Below, piece by piece: positions 7,772-17,999 of a stretch of DNA of 64,000 bases. Origin of the DNA: Bradyrhizobium sp. WBOS07 (GTDB taxonomy: Bacteria; Pseudomonadota; Alphaproteobacteria; Rhizobiales; Xanthobacteraceae). How positions within the stretch are numbered: position 1 is the first letter of the stretch; each line of letters opens with the position of its first letter. Location: NCBI RefSeq assembly GCF_024585165.1, contig NZ_CP029008.1, positions 1,922,001 through 1,986,000 on the forward strand, written 5' to 3'. The translations under genes and the position numbers were made by a program. The notes beneath the pieces are model-generated. The model did not search any database. It saw nothing but the letters and a program-made list of their open reading frames with translations, and was not told the DNA's origin.

Positions 7772-7793
7772 CGCGGCTTCCTTCAGCGGAAAA

Positions 7794-8765
7794 TCAATGC
7801 AGCTTCGGCGCCTTCAGCAGCTTGAAGCGGTCGGTCGAGGCCACCGTGACGTCGAAGGTGACGCCTTCGTGGTGCACGGTGAGCGGCACGTCGACGCCGG
7901 CGGCGCCGAGCGCCCACATCTTCTTGTAGAACGCGGTCTGGCTGGTGACCTTGTCGCCGTCGACGGCAAGGATGACGTCGCCGGCCTTGAGCTCGGCGCG
8001 CGCGGCCGGACCGTTGGCGGAGATTCCGATCACCACCACGCGATTGTCGATCTCGGTCGAGTAGAGCCCGAGCCAGGGCCGCGCCGGCTTGTTGACGCGG
8101 CCGAACTTGCGCAAGTCCTCCAGGATCGGCTTCAGCAGGTCGATCGGGACGATCATGTTGACGGGCTCGGCCTTGCCGCCGCGTTCGCGCTCCAGCTGAA
8201 GCGAGCCGATGCCGATCAGCTCGCCGCGCTCGTTGAGCAGCGCGGTGCCGCCCCAGTTCGGATGCGCGGGATAGGTGAAGATGGCTTCGTCCAGCAGGTA
8301 TTCCCAATAGCCGGCGAACTCCTGCTTGGCCACGATCTGGCTCGCGACCGAGCGCGTGCGGCCGCCAGCACCGCCGACCACGACGCGGTCGCCGAGCCGG
8401 GCGTCGGCCGAGTTGCCGAGCGGCAGGGGCTCGATATCAAGATCGCCGAGTGCCTGCACCAGGCCGAAGCCGGTCTCGGAATCGAAGCCGACCGCATGAC
8501 CCTCCACCACGCGCCCGTCGGCGCGGTGCAGCCACACCGATTCCGCCTCGGTGATGAGATAGCCGATCGTGAGCACCAGCCCGTCTTCGATCACGACGCC
8601 GTTGCCGGCGCGTTCGGTGCCCAGCGTCTCGGCGCTGAAGGCGTCAGGCGGGATGATGGCGTGCAGGCCGACGATGGATCCGAGTGCGCGGTCGAGGTCG
8701 AAACCGTAATCGCTCGCACGCGGCTGGTTGGCCGGCGGCACTCTCCATTCGGTCAGGGCGGACAT
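7794..8765 (-). CDS. HtrA/DegP-like S1C pseudoprotease with one PDZ domain
   Basis: A 323-residue protein aligned by eye to the DegP protease domain (about residues 50-215) plus a C-terminal PDZ domain (about 229-315). All three catalytic positions are changed. The His of T-N-x-H-V is Y69 (TIGYLI), the Asp of the D-I-A-L region is G99, and the Ser of G-N-S-G-G is W171 (N-W-G-G). The fold signatures GELIGI and DGRVVEG persist. No signal peptide follows the chosen start at 8765 (AGGAG 9 nt upstream), so it is probably cytoplasmic and non-proteolytic, perhaps a peptide-binding scaffold. It lies upstream of the esterase gene on the same strand. Confidence 0.8.
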   Translation of the reverse strand: MSALTEWRVPPANQPRASDYGFDLDRALGSIVGLHAIIPPDAFSAETLGTERAGNGVVIEDGLVLTIGYLITEAESVWLHRADGRVVEGHAVGFDSETGFGLVQALGDLDIEPLPLGNSADARLGDRVVVGGAGGRTRSVASQIVAKQEFAGYWEYLLDEAIFTYPAHPNWGGTALLNERGELIGIGSLQLERERGGKAEPVNMIVPIDLLKPILEDLRKFGRVNKPARPWLGLYSTEIDNRVVVIGISANGPAARAELKAGDVILAVDGDKVTSQTAFYKKMWALGAAGVDVPLTVHHEGVTFDVTVASTDRFKLLKAPKLH

Positions 8766-9050
8766 GGAGTTTCTCCTGGCTGAGAACATCGCTGCCGTGC
8801 TGGCGGAACGACGCACGATGCATGGATAATTTAGGCCGGCAGAGCCCGTCTTGAAAGGCTCGTTCCCAACTATTCGCAAGAGCGTCGCGTGAAATCTTCG
8901 AAAGGCACGGGAACGCCCAGCATACGAGCGGCGAGCCCCTCAATCCGGCATGCGCCGCATGGCTGATGCCCCCGCCGCTGCTAGGCGAGGTGCGGTGAAG
9001 CTGCTAACCATTGCCGCTTGGTTTGACCTTGGGATCACGGACGACAGACA

Positions 9051-10469
9051 ATGGACAACCGCAGCGACATCTGGCGTGGCGTCGACACGATCAAGGCGCG
9101 TTTCATCGACCTCAGCGACAGGGTCTGGGGCATGCCCGAGGTGTGCTATACCGAGGCGCGGTCCGCCGCCGAGCATCTCGCCGAGCTGCGTCATCAGGGT
9201 TTCCGCGTCACCGAGAAGGTCGCCGGCATTCCGACCGCGGTGATGGGCGAGTGGGGCGAGGGCGGTCCGGTCATCGCCTTCATGGGAGAATATGACGCGC
9301 TGCCCGGCCTCAGCCAGCAAGCGGGTGTCGCCGAACATCGTCCGGTCGAGGCCGGCGGCCACGGCCATGGCTGTGGTCACAATCTGCTCGGCTCCGCCGC
9401 GCTGCTCGCCGCGACCGCGGTGAAGGACTGGCTTGCCGAGAACAAGGTGCCCGGCCGCGTGCGCTATTATGGCTGCCCGGCCGAAGAAGGTGGCGCGGCC
9501 AAGGCGTTCATGGTGCGCTCCGGCGCGTTCGAGGACGCCGACATCGCCATCACCTGGCATCCGCACAGCTTCTGGGAGGTCGCGGTGACGCCCTCGCTCG
9601 CCAACACGCGCGCGGATTTCATCTTCACCGGCCGAACCTCGCATGCCGCCGCTTCGCCGCATCTCGGCCGTTCCGCGCTCGACGCGGTCGAATTGATGAA
9701 TGTCGGCGTGAACTACATGCGCGAGCACATGCCGAGCGACGCGCGCGTGCATTACGCGCTGCTCGACACCGGCGGCATCGCGCCGAACGTGGTCCAGGCC
9801 CATGCGCGGGTGCGCTATTCGATCCGCGCGCGTGATCTGCCCGGCATGAACGAGCTGGTCGAGCGCGTCTCCAAGATCGCGCAAGGCGCGGCGCTGATGA
9901 CGGAAACCAAGGTGGAGATGAAGATCATCTCCGCAGTCTCCAACATCCTGCCGAACGCGCCGCTGGAGCAGGCGCTGCACCGGGTCATGGAAGAGCTCGG
10001 ACCGCCGCATTTCGACGATGCCGACAAGAGCTTTGCCGGCCAGATCCGCGCGACGCTGAGCGACAAGGATATTGCGTCGGTCTATTACGCGATCGGCATG
10101 GAGCCGACCGATCGGCCGCTGGCCGACTTCCTGGTGCCGCTCGATGCCAAGCGTAACCCTCTGGTCGGATCGACCGACGTCGGCGACGTCAGCTGGGTGG
10201 TGCCGACCGTGCAGGTCCACGCCCCGACGGTCGCGATCGGCACGCCTTTCCACACTTGGCAGGTGGTGGCGCAGGGCAAGAGCCCGCATGCCCACAAGGC
10301 CATGGTGCAGGCGGCCAAGGCGATGGCCGGTCTCGGCATCAAGGCGCTGACGGATCCGGAGCTGATCAAGGCGGCCAAGGCCGACCTGAAGACGCGCACC
10401 GCGAGAACACCTTATGTCTGTCCGCTGCCGGATCACGTCGAGCCGCCGCTCGACATGTCCGTCGCGTAG
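9051..10469 (+). CDS. M20-family amidohydrolase (AbgB-like)
   Basis: A 472-residue metallopeptidase-type enzyme. Metal and catalytic motifs are visible: E80-Y-D82-A-L-P, G-H-G-C-G-H110, the P-A-E-E146 general base region, H170-P-H, and a late histidine in GTPFHTWQ. The dimerisation insert begins near TRADFIFTGRTSHAA. The sequence is closest in character to the p-aminobenzoyl-glutamate hydrolase subunit B/indole-acetyl-amino acid hydrolase branch. It precedes a peptide-type ABC transporter by 261 bp on the same strand, which suggests it splits an imported peptide or N-acyl amino acid. The substrate is inferred only. Confidence 0.86.
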   Translation: MDNRSDIWRGVDTIKARFIDLSDRVWGMPEVCYTEARSAAEHLAELRHQGFRVTEKVAGIPTAVMGEWGEGGPVIAFMGEYDALPGLSQQAGVAEHRPVEAGGHGHGCGHNLLGSAALLAATAVKDWLAENKVPGRVRYYGCPAEEGGAAKAFMVRSGAFEDADIAITWHPHSFWEVAVTPSLANTRADFIFTGRTSHAAASPHLGRSALDAVELMNVGVNYMREHMPSDARVHYALLDTGGIAPNVVQAHARVRYSIRARDLPGMNELVERVSKIAQGAALMTETKVEMKIISAVSNILPNAPLEQALHRVMEELGPPHFDDADKSFAGQIRATLSDKDIASVYYAIGMEPTDRPLADFLVPLDAKRNPLVGSTDVGDVSWVVPTVQVHAPTVAIGTPFHTWQVVAQGKSPHAHKAMVQAAKAMAGLGIKALTDPELIKAAKADLKTRTARTPYVCPLPDHVEPPLDMSVA

Positions 10470-10730
10470 AATTTTGCCTCGATACTTCGTCTGATCGGGC
10501 GAACAAATTTTCCGCAGTGCAGCGTGCAATCCAGCGTGTTTTGATGCCGGATTGCCGAACGGATGGGCTGCGGAACGCGGTTTTGCCCAACAGACAGCCA
10601 GAAGACCGTTTGCATACACACGGTCCCAGTTGACGCGCCCCCCATTCGGTGTGCCATCTACTGCCAGCTATTTGGGCGGCCGCCTTCGCCGGCCGTCTTC
10701 ATCACGATGGGAACCAGACGGGGGACAACC

Positions 10731-12521
10731 ATGCTGGATAAAGAACTGCGTTCGATGATCGGGCAGGTGAAGGACGGGCGAATGGATCGCCGCGCCTTCA
10801 TCAAGCGCATGGCGGCGGTCGGCCTCACCGCTCCCCTGGCCAACCAGATCCTCGCGCTCGGCGGCGTCGCGATGGCCCAGGGCGCCTCGCCCTACAAGCC
10901 GACCAAGCGCGGCGGCGGCGGTGCGCTGAAGCTGTTGTGGTGGCAGGGACCGACCTTGCTCAATCCGCATTTCGCCACCGGCACCAAGGACCAGGACGGC
11001 TCGCGCCTGTTCTACGAACCGCTCGCCTGCTGGGATCCGGACGGCAACATGAAGCTGGTGCTGGGGGCGGAGATCCCGTCGATCCAGAACGGCCTGCTCG
11101 CCGCCGACGGCAAGTCGGTGACGTGGAAGCTGAAGCCCGGCGTGAAATGGCACGACGGCAAGCCGTTCACGGCCGATGACCTCGTATTCACGTGGCAGTA
11201 CATCAAGGATCCGGCCACTGCGGCTGTGACCATCGCAACCTATCGCGATCTCACGGTCGAGAAGATCGATGATCTCACCGTCAAGATCACTTTCCCGAAG
11301 CCGACGCCGTTCTGGGCCGACGCCTTCGTCGGTGCGACCGGCCAGATCCTGCCGAAGCACCTGTTCGCCGATTTCATCGGCTCCAAATCGCGCGAAGCCC
11401 CGAACAACCTCGCGCCGGTCGGCACCGGTCCCTACAAATTCGTCGAGTTCAAGCCGGGCGATCTCATCCGCGGCGTGATCAATCCCGACTATCACATGGC
11501 CAACCGGCCCTATTTCGACACGCTCGAGATGAAGGGCGGCGGCGACGCCGTCTCGGCCGCGCGTGCGGTGATCCAGACCGGCGAGTACGATTTCGGCTGG
11601 AACATTCAGGTCGAGGACGACGTGCTGCTGCGCCTGGAGAAGGGCGGCAAAGGCAAGACCGTCTACGCCGTGGGTGGTGACACGGAGTTCATCGCGCTCA
11701 ACTTCACCGATCCGAACGTCGAGATCGACGGCGAGCGGTCTTCGATGAAGACCAAGCATCCGTTGTTCTCGGATCCCGTCGTACGCAAGGCGCTGTCTCT
11801 GTTGGTGGACCGCGAGTCCGTCAAGAAGGCGATCTACGGCCGCGCCGGGCGCACGACCGCGAACTTCCTCAACGGCCCGGAGAAGTTCGTCTCCAAGAAC
11901 ACGAGCTGGGAGTTCAACATCGAGAAGGCGGCCAAGATGCTCGAGGACGCCGGCTGGAAGCCCGGCGCCGACGGCATCCGCGAGAAGGACGGCAAGAAGC
12001 TGAAAATCGTCTATCAGACCTCGATCAACGGTCCGCGCCAGAAGACCCAGGCCATCGTCAAGCAGGCCTGTCAGAAGGCCGGCATTGACGTCGAGTTGAA
12101 GTCGGTGGTGGCTTCGGTGTTCTTCTCGTCGGACGTCGCCAATCCCGACACCTATCCGAAATTCTATGCCGACATCGAGATGTTCCAGATCCCGCTGAGC
12201 CAGCCGGATCCGTCGCAGCACATGCGTCGCTACCTTTCCAGCAACGTCGCGACCAAGGAAAACAAGTGGCAGGGCACCAACTTTCCGCGCTGGGTCAATA
12301 AAGAGTACGACGCGGTGATCCAGGCCGCCGACAGCGAGATGGATCCGGTCAAGCGGGCCGCGCACTACATCAAGGCCAACGACCTGATGTGGCAGGACAC
12401 GGTGTTCATCCCCGTGATGCATCGCCTCAAGGTCGAGGTGGCTGCGAACAATCTGCGCCCGGTGATCTCCGGCTGGGCCAACGAGACCGACAACTTGTTC
12501 GACTGGTATCGCGAGGAATGA
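10731..12521 (+). CDS. Peptide-type ABC transporter substrate-binding protein (SBP family 5)
   Basis: A 596-residue periplasmic protein. It begins with a Tat-like signal (MDRRAFIKRMAAVGL, then AVAMAQG-type cleavage near residue 49). The family 5 pattern follows, with LKPGVKWHDGKPFTADDLVF and NLAPVGTGPYKF. The start at 10731 is chosen because GGGGGA lies 8 nt upstream; the frame is open further up without a better site. It heads an operon with two permeases and two ATPases. Family members bind oligopeptides, opines or nickel chelates; the neighbouring M20 hydrolase favours a peptide or amide. Confidence 0.9.
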   Translation: MLDKELRSMIGQVKDGRMDRRAFIKRMAAVGLTAPLANQILALGGVAMAQGASPYKPTKRGGGGALKLLWWQGPTLLNPHFATGTKDQDGSRLFYEPLACWDPDGNMKLVLGAEIPSIQNGLLAADGKSVTWKLKPGVKWHDGKPFTADDLVFTWQYIKDPATAAVTIATYRDLTVEKIDDLTVKITFPKPTPFWADAFVGATGQILPKHLFADFIGSKSREAPNNLAPVGTGPYKFVEFKPGDLIRGVINPDYHMANRPYFDTLEMKGGGDAVSAARAVIQTGEYDFGWNIQVEDDVLLRLEKGGKGKTVYAVGGDTEFIALNFTDPNVEIDGERSSMKTKHPLFSDPVVRKALSLLVDRESVKKAIYGRAGRTTANFLNGPEKFVSKNTSWEFNIEKAAKMLEDAGWKPGADGIREKDGKKLKIVYQTSINGPRQKTQAIVKQACQKAGIDVELKSVVASVFFSSDVANPDTYPKFYADIEMFQIPLSQPDPSQHMRRYLSSNVATKENKWQGTNFPRWVNKEYDAVIQAADSEMDPVKRAAHYIKANDLMWQDTVFIPVMHRLKVEVAANNLRPVISGWANETDNLFDWYREE

Positions 12522-12550
12522 TCCCCCAAAGCTAGACGGGGCTTCCCCTC

Positions 12551-13510
12551 ATGAGCCAATACGTCCTGCGTCGCCTGCTGATCGCGATTCCGAGCCTGCT
12601 CGGAATCTCGGTCGTCCTGTTCGTCGTGCTCGCGCTCGCGCCCGGCGATCCGTTTTCCGAGTTGGCGACCAACCCGAACGTGCCGCCCGAAGTGCAGGCG
12701 GCGCTTCGGGCCAAGTTCGGCCTCGATGACCCGATCTACCTGCGCTATCTGCACTGGCTCAACGCCATGCTGCATGGCGACTGGGGTTTCTCCTTCGTCA
12801 GCCGGATGGACGTCGACCAGTTGATCCTCCAGCGCCTGCCGGCCACGCTCTATGTGATCGGCTCGGCGCAGATCCTGGCGCTGCTGATCGCGATTCCCGT
12901 CGGCGTCTACGCCGCGACGAAGCCCTATTCGCTGTTCGACCAGGTCGCGAACACGCTCGCCTTCGTCGGTTTCTCGCTTCCGACCTTCTTCACCGGCATT
13001 CTGTTCATCCTGATCTTCTCGATCACGCTGGACTGGCTGCCGTTCGTCTATACCACCGACATCAAGGCGACCGGTATCCGCTGGGTGCTGGAAATGATCC
13101 GCCAGGCGATCATGCCGGTGGCGGTGCTCGGCCTGTTCCAGGCGGCGTCGATGACGCGCTTCGTGCGCTCGGCGATGCTTGACGTGATCCGTCTCGATTA
13201 TGTCACCACGGCGCGTGCAAAGGGCCTCGGCCAAGCCAAGGTCATCGTCAAGCACGTCATGCGCAACGCCATGATCCCGGTCGTGACCCTGATCGCCTTG
13301 CAGATGCCGGCGGTGTTCGGCGGCGCGATCGTCACCGAGCAGATCTTCCGAATCCCCGGCATCGGCTCGTTGCTGATCTCTTCCATTCTTTCCAACGACA
13401 CGCCGGTTGTGATGGCCGTCACCTTCGTCTTCGCGTGCCTTGTCGTTCTGTTCAACCTCATCGCGGACGTGCTTTATGGCTGGCTTGACCCTCGCATCTC
13501 CTTCCGCTGA
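12551..13510 (+). CDS. Peptide-type ABC transporter permease (DppB/OppB family)
   Basis: A 319-residue inner-membrane protein with six predicted helices. It has the DppB start MSQYVLRRLLIAIPSLLGIS and the EAA-loop region VTTARAKGLGQAKVIVKHVM that contacts the ATPases. It follows the binding protein by 29 bp, and its last 35 bp overlap the next permease in another frame, so the two are translationally linked. Confidence 0.93.
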   Translation: MSQYVLRRLLIAIPSLLGISVVLFVVLALAPGDPFSELATNPNVPPEVQAALRAKFGLDDPIYLRYLHWLNAMLHGDWGFSFVSRMDVDQLILQRLPATLYVIGSAQILALLIAIPVGVYAATKPYSLFDQVANTLAFVGFSLPTFFTGILFILIFSITLDWLPFVYTTDIKATGIRWVLEMIRQAIMPVAVLGLFQAASMTRFVRSAMLDVIRLDYVTTARAKGLGQAKVIVKHVMRNAMIPVVTLIALQMPAVFGGAIVTEQIFRIPGIGSLLISSILSNDTPVVMAVTFVFACLVVLFNLIADVLYGWLDPRISFR

Positions 13511-14392
13511 GCGGCGCGTCTACTCGCCCTGGCGCGAGACGTGGCGGCGCTATAGCCGGCACAAGCTTGCGGTGGTGAGCGCGGTCCTGCTCCTCGTTCT
13601 GATCCTGGCGGTGGTGCTCGGCCCCTTCGTCTGGCGCGTCAAGATGGACGACATCGATATCGTTGCGGGCATGCAGGGGCCCTCGCTGGCCCATCCCTTC
13701 GGTACCGACGATCTGGGGCAGGACATCCTCGCCCGCATGATCTATGGCGGGCGCATCTCGCTGGCGGTCGGTCTTGCCGCCATGCTAGTCTCGGTCCTGG
13801 TCGGCGTGCTGATCGGCGCGCTCGCCGGCATGTCGCGTGGTGCGCTCGGCCATGGCCTGATGTGGCTGACCGACCTGTTCCTGTCGCTGCCGCAGCTGCC
13901 GTTGCTGCTGCTGCTGATCTATCTGTTCCGCGACGGGCTGAAGCAGGCGTTCGGACCCGAGGGCGGAATCTTCATCCTGATCGTGCTCGTGATCGGCGGC
14001 CTGCGCTGGATGCCGGTCGCGCGGCTCGTGCGCGCGCAGTTCCTGTCGATCCGCGAGAAGGAATTCGTCGAAGCTGCACGCGCGCTCGGCGCCAGCCCGG
14101 TGCGGCAGGTGGTGCGCCACATCCTGCCCAATGCGCTCGGCCCCGTGATCATCGCCGGCACCATCGACGTCGCCGCCGCCATCATCGCGGAATCGACCCT
14201 CTCCTTCCTCGGCCTCGGCTTCCCGCCTGATACCCCGACCTGGGGCCGGCTGCTGTACGACGCCAAGGACTTTCTCGACATCGGCCCGCATTGGGCGCTG
14301 TTTCCGGGCGGCGCCATCTTCATCGCGGTGGTCGCCATCAACTTCATCGGCGACGGCCTGCGTGACGCGCTCGATGCGCGACGGGTGATCTG

Positions 14393-14393
<1 letters not shown>
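13476..14393 (+). CDS. Peptide-type ABC transporter permease (DppC/OppC family)
   Basis: A 305-residue inner-membrane protein. The typical OppC opening ([20 protein letters not shown]) is followed by [20 protein letters not shown] and the EAA loop [20 protein letters not shown]. The start at 13476 lies inside the end of the preceding gene (35-bp overlap). The frame is open 36 bp further up, but the chosen start gives the normal length. It pairs with the DppB-like protein to form the channel. Confidence 0.92.
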
Positions 14394-15384
<991 letters not shown>

Positions 15385-15388
<4 letters not shown>

Positions 15389-16353
15389 GCGAACCCTTGC
15401 TCCGCGTCAGCGGCCTGAAGAAACATTTCCCCGTGCTCGGCGGCCTGTTGTCGCGCCAGGTCGGCACCGTCTATGCGGTCGACGGCGTGTCGTTCTCGGT
15501 CAACCGCGGCGAGACGCTCGGTCTCGTCGGCGAATCCGGTTGCGGCAAGTCGACCACGGGACGCTGCGTGTTGCGCCTGATCGAGCCGACCGATGGCGAG
15601 GTCAGCTTCGACGGCCAGGACGTGCGCAAGCTCGGCGGCGATGATCTGCGCGCGATGCGGCGGAACATGCAGCTGGTGTTCCAGGATCCGTTCGCCTCGC
15701 TCAATCCGCGCATGACGGTCGGTGCGATTCTCGGCGAGGCGCTGGTCATCCACAAGCTCGGATCCTCGGCGAAGGAGCGCGATGAGCGCGTCGCCAGCCT
15801 GCTGGTCAAGGTGGGGCTCAAGGCCGAGCACATGCGGCGCTATCCGCACGAATTCTCCGGCGGCCAGCGCCAGCGTATCGTGATCGCGCGGGCGCTTGCG
15901 GTTGAGCCGAAGCTGATCGTCTGCGACGAGCCGGTGTCGGCGCTCGACGTGTCGATCCAGGCCCAGGTCATCAATCTGCTGGAAGATCTCCAGGCTGAGC
16001 TGAACCTCACCTATCTCTTCGTCGCGCACGACCTCTCGGTGGTCGAGCACATCTCCGACCGCGTCGCGGTGATGTATCTCGGACGCATTGTGGAGCTGGC
16101 GAAAGCGAGCGATCTCTACCGCAATCCGCAGCATCCCTACACCAGGGCGTTGTTGTCGGCGGTGCCGGTGCCCGATCCCAAGCTGAAGCGCGAGCGCATC
16201 CGCCTCAAGGGCGACGTGCCGAGCCCGATGAAGCCGCCCTCGGGCTGCCACTTCCACACCCGCTGCCCGATCGCCCAGCCGCGCTGCGCGGAGAGCGCAC
16301 CGGCGCTGAAGGAGGGGGCGAACGGTCACCTCGTGGCCTGCCACCTGGCGTGA
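15385..16353 (+). CDS. Peptide-type ABC transporter ATPase (DppF/OppF family)
   Basis: A 322-residue ATPase with Walker A GESGCGKS (49-56), signature SGGQRQR, Walker B LIVCDE and the C-terminal cysteine motif [14 protein letters not shown]. It overlaps the previous gene by 4 bp (ATGA) and ends the operon. With the DppD-like subunit it would form the ATPase heterodimer of the importer. Confidence 0.94.
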
Positions 16354-16397
16354 TGGTGCGGCGCGACTGTCTTGCGGGGACGAACTTGCGACGGAGA

Positions 16398-16571
16398 TCA
16401 GCGAGGCGTGCCGTTCGTCGTCCGCAGTGACTGGACGAAATCGAGCACCGCCAGAATCACCACGCCGACCACAATGATGATGAGCGGAACGGCCTTGATC
16501 CAAACCAGCAGGATCCCAAGAAAGGTGATCATGAGCGCGAGGCCGATGAGTCCGGTGATCAGATTGGTCAT
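16398..16571 (-). CDS. 57-residue membrane peptide at the end of the TRAP/amidase operon
   Basis: Starts MTNLITGLIGLALMITFLGI and is almost wholly two hydrophobic helices (about residues 3-24 and 27-45) with a short charged tail. The ATG overlaps the amidase stop by 4 bp and has AAAAGGA about 9 nt upstream, strong signs that it is translated. No family is recognised. It may be a small membrane partner of the TRAP system or an independent twin-helix protein. Confidence 0.68.
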   Translation of the reverse strand: MTNLITGLIGLALMITFLGILLVWIKAVPLIIIVVGVVILAVLDFVQSLRTTNGTPR

Positions 16572-17968
16572 CGCACGTTCCTTTTCTCCGCGCGGGGAGC
16601 CGAGTTCGTCCCGGCGCCCGGGACGTTGCGCCGAGCGCTGCCACGCGTACGCCCGATCGTCCTGACGAGCCAGCGCGCCGTGCGCAAGAGGCGAGCATCG
16701 TTGCCGCGGCGGCCGACGAGCTGCACGCCCAGCGGAAGGCCGGCTTCGGAACGCATCAAGGGCAGGCTGATGGCGGGCACGCCGAGATAGGTCCAGAGCG
16801 TGCAGAAAACCGGGTTGCCGGTCGTTTCGATGCCGGGCGCCGCACCCGGCGCCGCGGGCGTCAGGACGGCGTCGTACTCGTCGAAGATTTGGTCCAGAGC
16901 CTGGTTGAGCGGCGCAATCCCGGCCAGGGCGCCGCAATAATCCATCGCGAGATGCGCGCGGCCGCGCTCGATCGCCTGGCGCAGGCGTGGGCTCAGCCTG
17001 TCGCCGCCTCGCTGATAGTCGCGCCGCAGATTGTGCGCCATATCGACTTCCATGATGATGCGGTGCATATCGACGGCCCTGTCGAAGCTCGGCCCGAGCT
17101 CGACTTCGCTGCACGCCTCGCCCAAAGCCGCGACGAGCTCGGCAAAGGCCTCGCGTGTCACCGGCTCGGCCTGATCCCAGACCGGAGAGCGCACGAAGGC
17201 AAATCGCGGCGGCAACGGCGGCTCGCTCGCCGCTACCGCAGAGAATGGCGGGCGCGCAACAGGCCGCGTGTCCAGATCCTCCGGGTCGAAGTCGACCATG
17301 ACCTCGGACAGCAGGGCCACGTCCTCCACGCTGCGTCCGAACACGCCGACATGGTCGAGCGTGCGCGACAATTCGAGCGCGCCGCTGCGCGGAATGAGGC
17401 CATGCGAAGGCTTGAAACCGACCACGCCGCAGAAGGCGGCAGGACGGATCACCGAGCCGTTGGTCTGCGAGCCGACAGCACCCGGCACCATCAGCGCCGC
17501 GACGGCCGCGGCGGAGCCCGAGGACGATCCGCCGGGCGTGTGATCCGGGTTGTACGGATTTCGGGTCTTGCCCGGATTGTAGTACGCGTACTCGGTGGTC
17601 ACCGTCTTGCCGAGGATCACGGCGCCGGCCGCCCGCAGACGCGCCACGGCCGCCGCATCGCGCCGCGGCGTGCGTCCGGCCCACAGCTCCGATCCGAACT
17701 CCGTCGGCATGTCGCCGGTGTCGAATATGTCCTTGATGCCCACGGGCACGCCATGCAGCGGGCCTATGGCCTTGCCGTGCTTGCGATGATCGTCAGCAGC
17801 CTCGGCCTGCCGCATCGCGTGGTCGCGATCAAGAAAAGCCCATGCCTGGATATCGCGATCGACCGCCTCGATGCGCTCGAGGCAGGCGCCGACGAGCTCT
17901 TCCGAACTGAGCCGGCCGTCGCGGATGCCGGCCGCGGCTTCGATGAGGCCGAGCGCGCTGAGACTCAT
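16568..17968 (-). CDS. Amidase, amidase-signature family
   Basis: A 466-residue protein with the Ser-cisSer-Lys triad: K79 in GIKD, cis-Ser S148 in GGSSSGS, and S172 in TNGSVIRPA, with the usual GGSSSGSAAAVAA stretch. The start at 17968 has GAGAGG 6 nt upstream; the frame is open to 18013, overlapping the TRAP permease end, but that start lacks a ribosome site. It follows the DctM gene by 31 bp. The likely role is to hydrolyse an amide imported by the TRAP transporter; the substrate is unknown. Confidence 0.87.
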   Translation of the reverse strand: MSLSALGLIEAAAGIRDGRLSSEELVGACLERIEAVDRDIQAWAFLDRDHAMRQAEAADDHRKHGKAIGPLHGVPVGIKDIFDTGDMPTEFGSELWAGRTPRRDAAAVARLRAAGAVILGKTVTTEYAYYNPGKTRNPYNPDHTPGGSSSGSAAAVAALMVPGAVGSQTNGSVIRPAAFCGVVGFKPSHGLIPRSGALELSRTLDHVGVFGRSVEDVALLSEVMVDFDPEDLDTRPVARPPFSAVAASEPPLPPRFAFVRSPVWDQAEPVTREAFAELVAALGEACSEVELGPSFDRAVDMHRIIMEVDMAHNLRRDYQRGGDRLSPRLRQAIERGRAHLAMDYCGALAGIAPLNQALDQIFDEYDAVLTPAAPGAAPGIETTGNPVFCTLWTYLGVPAISLPLMRSEAGLPLGVQLVGRRGNDARLLRTARWLVRTIGRTRGSARRNVPGAGTNSAPRAEKRNVR

Positions 17969-17999
17969 GCGCGGCCTCTCGGTGGTCTGCCGGGCGCGC

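Noticed and set aside
8940..10619. 559-codon minus-strand frame opposite the M20 gene
   Set aside because: No ribosome site or motifs; the M20 enzyme on the plus strand is clear.
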